Position numbers and translations under genes: made by a program
Notes under the pieces: generated by a model
Told to the model about the DNA's origin: nothing
Database searches by the model: none
The model's input: the letters and a program-made list of their open reading frames with translations, nothing else
Shown: positions 60,850-64,000 of the stretch, piece after piece
How the letters are laid out: every line of letters begins with the position of its first letter
How positions within the stretch are numbered: the first letter of the stretch is position 1
Origin: JACPUX01 sp964517465
GTDB lineage: Bacteria > Pseudomonadota > Gammaproteobacteria > Burkholderiales > Casimicrobiaceae
DNA: 64,000 nt
NCBI GenBank assembly: GCA_964517465.1
Contig: CAZFEK010000022.1
Span: forward strand, 1-64,000
Reading direction: 5' to 3'

Positions 60850-61140
60850 ATGCCGAAAGAACAAGACGGCGCCTTCAAAGCCATTGCCGATCCGACACGG
60901 CGGGAAATCTTGCGCCTCTTGCGCCGGCGCGAGATGACCGCGGGGGAGCTGGCCGAGCGCTTCGACATGACTAAGCCGACCATGTCCCACCATTTCGCCG
61001 TGTTGAAAGCGGCCGACCTCATCACCAGCCGGCGCGAGGGTCAAACCATTTGGTATGGACTCAATACCACGGTCGTCGAAGACATCCTGGCCTGGGCCAT
61101 GGACCTCGCCGACCGCAAACCGCAAAGGAAGCGAATATGA
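60850..61140 (+). CDS. sdpR: ArsR-family repressor, SdpR-like
   Basis: A 96-residue winged-helix protein, with FKAIADPTRREILRLLRRRE and the recognition helix DMTKPTMSHHFAVLKAA. Linkage by ATGA overlap to an sdpI homologue is the Bacillus sdpRI arrangement, where SdpR represses its own operon and SdpI inactivates it when toxin is present. The ATG at 60850 matches the family start; a TTG at 60838 is inside the candidate operator. No metal-binding cysteine pair is seen. Confidence 0.88.
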   Translation: MPKEQDGAFKAIADPTRREILRLLRRREMTAGELAERFDMTKPTMSHHFAVLKAADLITSRREGQTIWYGLNTTVVEDILAWAMDLADRKPQRKRI

Positions 61141-61814
61141 AAACACGCTACTTCTTGACGGGCCTCGGGCTCGTGGTCTTGGTGCTGGGCCTCACTGCTT
61201 TCTTCTGGGGCGAACTTCCCGAGCGAGTTCCCGTGCATTGGAATGCCGCGGGGGAAATCGACCGCTACGGTTCGCGCTGGGAACTCGTGTTCTTCGGCCC
61301 GGGAATGATGCTGGGCACTTTGCTCCTGTTCGCGCTCTTGCCCTGGCTGTCGCCGCGGCGCTTTAAAGTCGAGGACTCAGGCGGCACTTACCTGCGCTTC
61401 ATGCTGATCGTCGTGGCCATGTTCGCTTACTTCCACTTAGTGCTGCTTTGGGCCGGTTTGGGCAAGCGTTTCGACATGCTGGCCGCGGTATTTGGCGGCT
61501 TGGGGCTCTTCCTTGCGCTGCTGGGCAATTTGCTGGGCAAGTTGCGTCGCAACTTTTACCTCGGCATCCGCACCCCCTGGACCCTCGCCGACGAAGCGAA
61601 CTGGTATGCCACGCATCGTTTGGCCGGCAAGACCATGGTCACAGGCGGCGTTCTGGTTCTTGTATTTGCGATTTTGGGTTTGCCCTGGTGGCTAAACGTC
61701 GGCGCCATGCTGGCGGCGAGCTTGATTCCTGTGGGCTACTCGCTTTGGTATTGCAAGCGGCAGGAGCGCGCGATCGGCGAGAACAACGAACACAGAGTCG
61801 GGAGAAACGGATGA
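61137..61814 (+). CDS. sdpI: SdpI-family membrane protein
   Basis: A 225-residue membrane protein with six predicted helices. The DUF1648-type opening (PERVPVHWNAAGEIDRYGSR) and the C-terminal SdpI motif (LGNLLGKLRRNFYLGIRTPW, ATHRLAGK) are both present. In Bacillus SdpI gives immunity to the SdpC cannibalism toxin and takes part in signalling to SdpR. Here the gene overlaps both neighbours by 4 bp. No sdpC-like gene is visible. Confidence 0.88.
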   Translation: MKTRYFLTGLGLVVLVLGLTAFFWGELPERVPVHWNAAGEIDRYGSRWELVFFGPGMMLGTLLLFALLPWLSPRRFKVEDSGGTYLRFMLIVVAMFAYFHLVLLWAGLGKRFDMLAAVFGGLGLFLALLGNLLGKLRRNFYLGIRTPWTLADEANWYATHRLAGKTMVTGGVLVLVFAILGLPWWLNVGAMLAASLIPVGYSLWYCKRQERAIGENNEHRVGRNG

Positions 61815-62554
61815 AGAAAACCTATATCGGCGCTTCGCTGGCGCTGTTGGGGATCAGCGGCTTGGCGATCCTGTGGTTCTGGCTAGGCTTGCCCCAAGAT
61901 CACTGGCACCGGGGCGATGCCACCATGGTCCTGATTCCCGCCTTCTTCTGGGCGATCGGGGCATGGCTCGTCCTTCGCTTGGTGGGTTTGCCATGGCTTG
62001 CCCCGAATCGCGCGGAAATCGATGCAATGGGCATGGTTCCCTACAAGTTCGCTTTGGGCTTGGCGCTTATCTTTGCCATATCGGTGCTGGGCTTGGTGTA
62101 TGTCTTCTGGGCGGGAGACTTTCCGTTGCGGCGCACGTTGCCGTTTTTCATCGTCTTTTTTCAGCTCTACGTTGCCAACATGTTTGGCAAGCTGCGGCGC
62201 AACCACTTTCTGGGGATCTCCAACGCGTGGACCCTGAGCGACGCGGCGAACTGGTACGCCACCCACCGCTTCGCCGCCAAGAGCGGCATGTTCGCCGGTC
62301 TTATTTGCCTCATTCTGGCTCTATGGGATACGCCGGTCATGTGGTTGGCATCGGTCGTGATTGGTTTTTCGATGCTGAACCACGTGTATTCCTTTTGGTA
62401 CTTCAAGAAACCACCCAGGGCCGCTGGTTCAGGAGGTGAGGGCACGCTCCCAGGCACTGCGCGGAAACCGGGTGCGCAGTGTTCCGTGCAAGGCACCGAG
62501 CGAGATCTTCATTCCCACTGCTCCCAAAACGCGAGCGGCGGAAAAGAATCGTAG
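61811..62554 (+). CDS. Second SdpI-like membrane protein
   Basis: A diverged paralogue of the preceding gene, with the same C-terminal motif (MFGKLRRNHFLGISNAWTLS, ANWYATHRFAAK) but without the DUF1648 opening; its N-terminal part has its own helices. The last ~45 residues are unlike the family and are encoded by a palindromic repeat, so the natural end may be near 62420. The tail overlaps the convergent GFA gene by 46 bp. It starts within the sdpI stop (ATGA). Confidence 0.75.
   Translation: MKKTYIGASLALLGISGLAILWFWLGLPQDHWHRGDATMVLIPAFFWAIGAWLVLRLVGLPWLAPNRAEIDAMGMVPYKFALGLALIFAISVLGLVYVFWAGDFPLRRTLPFFIVFFQLYVANMFGKLRRNHFLGISNAWTLSDAANWYATHRFAAKSGMFAGLICLILALWDTPVMWLASVVIGFSMLNHVYSFWYFKKPPRAAGSGGEGTLPGTARKPGAQCSVQGTERDLHSHCSQNASGGKES
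62442..62489. repeat. Short palindromic repeat at the 3' end of the second sdpI-like gene
   Basis: CACTGCGC (62455-62462) and GCGCAGTG (62474-62481) are perfect arms, and GCACG / CGTGC (62442-62446, 62485-62489) extend the symmetry. Its minus-strand translation contains TRFPRSAWERAL, a peptide I recall as a common by-product of dispersed palindromic repeats. It probably inserted here and added foreign residues to the protein tail. Confidence 0.55.
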
Positions 62555-63393
62555 CGTGGCGCGGGATCGCTGATTTCGAACCACGGGGCTTTGGAGCCGC
62601 AGAAGAACTGCGCGCAGGCGCTGAGCCGGGGGTCGGTGTCGAGGGAGCCGGCCGGAACGATGGCGTGGCTGCCTTGCTCTTCCAGCACCGGGAGCTTGCT
62701 GCCGCAACCCTTGCAGAAGGCGCGTAGGTTGCCGGGCGACGACTCGTAGCTCGCCACGCAATCTGCGCCGCGGGTCCAGGTGAAACCCTCGCCGGCGGCG
62801 TGCAAGAAGCTGCCGAAGGCCGAGCCGGTGAAGCGGCGGCACATCGAGCAATGGCAGTGGTTGAGAAAGTAGATCCGACCGGGCAAACGGTAGGCGACTG
62901 ATCCGCAAAGGCAGGAGCCCTCGATCACTTCGGCGCCCGAGGTCGTGGCCTCGCCCGCGGGCTCGAGATCCTGGGTTTCGAAGCCGGGATAGACCGGGAA
63001 TTGAGGCAGCGCATCCTGCAGGGGATACCAGGGCGCTTTGTCAGCGGCAAAGACATGCCGCTCCGGGCGCCGATCGACCTCAGTCTCCAAGCCGCCGAGG
63101 TGCAAAACGACACGCTCGGGCTCCCCCAGGCGCCGCAGGAAAAGCGAACTGCCGCAAAAGCGGCAAAAGCAGCGCTCCCGGCGGGTCGAGGAGCGATACG
63201 CGATGATCGCCTCCTCCCCCCGAGTGATCGCGAAATGCCGGGCCGGCAACGCCGCATTGGCTGAAAAAGCTGCGCCCTGCGCCTTGCGGCACATCTTGCA
63301 ATGGCAATACTCCGCGCGTTCGAGCGGCGCCTGCGCTGCATACCGAACGGCACCGCAAAGGCAACGGCCGGTGATTTCGAATGAAGACATCAT
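62509..63393 (-). CDS. Tandem-domain GFA/CENP-V-type zinc protein
   Basis: Two glutathione-dependent formaldehyde-activating (GFA) domains lie in one 294-residue chain. Each has its cysteine set: first GRCLCGAVRY, CHCKMCRKAQGA and CRFCGSSL; second GSCLCGSVAY, CHCSMCRRFTGS and CKGCGSKL. Single GFA domains are usual, so this is an internal duplication; the copies are diverged. The name rests on one characterised enzyme, and the role of most members is unknown. Two adjacent ATGs (63393, 63390) are possible starts. Confidence 0.85.
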   Translation of the reverse strand: MMSSFEITGRCLCGAVRYAAQAPLERAEYCHCKMCRKAQGAAFSANAALPARHFAITRGEEAIIAYRSSTRRERCFCRFCGSSLFLRRLGEPERVVLHLGGLETEVDRRPERHVFAADKAPWYPLQDALPQFPVYPGFETQDLEPAGEATTSGAEVIEGSCLCGSVAYRLPGRIYFLNHCHCSMCRRFTGSAFGSFLHAAGEGFTWTRGADCVASYESSPGNLRAFCKGCGSKLPVLEEQGSHAIVPAGSLDTDPRLSACAQFFCGSKAPWFEISDPAPRYDSFPPLAFWEQWE

Positions 63394-63499
63394 GATTCCC
63401 AGAACAGGGCGAAAAACAACTTTCGCGGGCAGAAAACCTCACGCATTGTGCATCACTCTGGCTACAATGGCCCCCTTTTTCGTGAAACGGGAAATACCC

Positions 63500-64000
63500 A
63501 TGGCCGGCGCCAGCTTGCTTGCTTTGCTCGACGACATCGCTTCGATTCTCGACGATGTGGCGCTGATGACCAAAGTCGCGGCCAAAAAAACCGCGGGTGT
63601 AGTGGGCGACGATCTTGCGGTCAATGCCGATCAGGTCAGCGGTGTGCGCGCCGAACGCGAACTGCCGGTGGTCTGGGCGGTGGGGGTGGGATCGTTCAAG
63701 AACAAGCTCATCCTCGTGCCGGCGGCGCTTCTGCTCAATGCCCTGGCCCCTTGGGCGGTGTTGCCGCTGCTGATGCTGGGCGGGTTTTATCTCTGCCTAG
63801 AAGGGATGGAGAAAATTGCTCATCACTGGCTGCACAAGCCACAGGACGATCAGGCCGAACATCGGCGGGAGCTGGCCGCGGTAGCCGATCCCGAGGTGGA
63901 TCTGGTGGCCTTCGAGCGCGAAAAGATTCGGGGTGCAATCCGCACCGACTTCGTGCTCTCCGCCGAAATCATCATCATCGCCCTGGGCACCGTCGCCGCC
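63500..64000 (+). CDS. DUF808 (YedI-like) membrane protein, truncated by the window edge
   Basis: The first 167 codons of a DUF808 protein: MAGASLLALLDDIASILDDV, DDLAVNADQVSGV, then helices beginning near 62 and 150. The family's function is not known. The reading frame is open at the right edge, so the C-terminus is missing from this window only. GGGAAA precedes the ATG. Confidence 0.85.
   Translation, partial: MAGASLLALLDDIASILDDVALMTKVAAKKTAGVVGDDLAVNADQVSGVRAERELPVVWAVGVGSFKNKLILVPAALLLNALAPWAVLPLLMLGGFYLCLEGMEKIAHHWLHKPQDDQAEHRRELAAVADPEVDLVAFEREKIRGAIRTDFVLSAEIIIIALGTVAA

Overview
The window reads as a high-GC chromosome segment from a betaproteobacterium, probably near Rhodocyclales/Nitrosomonadales. 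The signs are an argH / algZ-algR neighbourhood, hrcA followed by hemH, grpE-dnaK-dnaJ behind a sigma-32-like promoter, a DksA keeping only one zinc-finger cysteine, and LapD/LapG-type biofilm control. Lineage is inferred from gene content only. I see no rRNA, tRNA, CRISPR array, phage or intact insertion sequence.

Layout. 1-7000: REP pair, then a leftward exopolysaccharide/biofilm block (beta-barrel protein, export protein, tyrosine autokinase, lapG, lapD). 7269-10651: nadK-recN and a Crp/Fnr regulator. 10729-15138: ThDP enzyme plus FAD dehydrogenase, and pbpG. 15310-19090: Atm1-type ABC exporter, clsB and an EEP hydrolase. 19215-19357: an apparently unannotated small RNA. 19427-23000: OsmC protein, copper chaperone, beta-hydroxyacid dehydrogenase, SemiSWEET, argH. 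23119-28573: algZR, a PfkB kinase, a CsgG-like lipoprotein, plsC and apaH. 28664-34726: rep, a hot-dog hydratase, a curlin-like repeat protein, hutF, pyrC. 34948-38239: dksA, sodB and a two-component system. 38337-44943: hrcA, hemH, small membrane proteins, an EF-hand protein and hydrolases. 45029-48958: the Hsp70 operon. 49001-52148: a GGDEF-EAL enzyme with a periplasmic binding protein. 52394-56715: class I fumarase, a YqhA-type protein and acs. 56963-end: a propeller/DUF5648 protein, an SMP-30-like protein, an sdpR-sdpI-sdpI-like operon, a tandem GFA protein and a truncated DUF808 protein.

Themes. Surface attachment recurs: polysaccharide export, LapD/LapG, a CsgG-like lipoprotein, a curlin-like protein with five exact 20-residue repeats, and a second c-di-GMP enzyme. 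Housekeeping and stress genes fill most of the rest.

The most novel element is the candidate sRNA on the minus strand at 19215-19322. It folds by hand into two hairpins whose loops are runs of CCUCC, followed by a textbook terminator, with a promoter-like sequence at the right distance. It looks like a multi-target anti-Shine-Dalgarno regulator. All structures and matches were made by eye; no searches were run.
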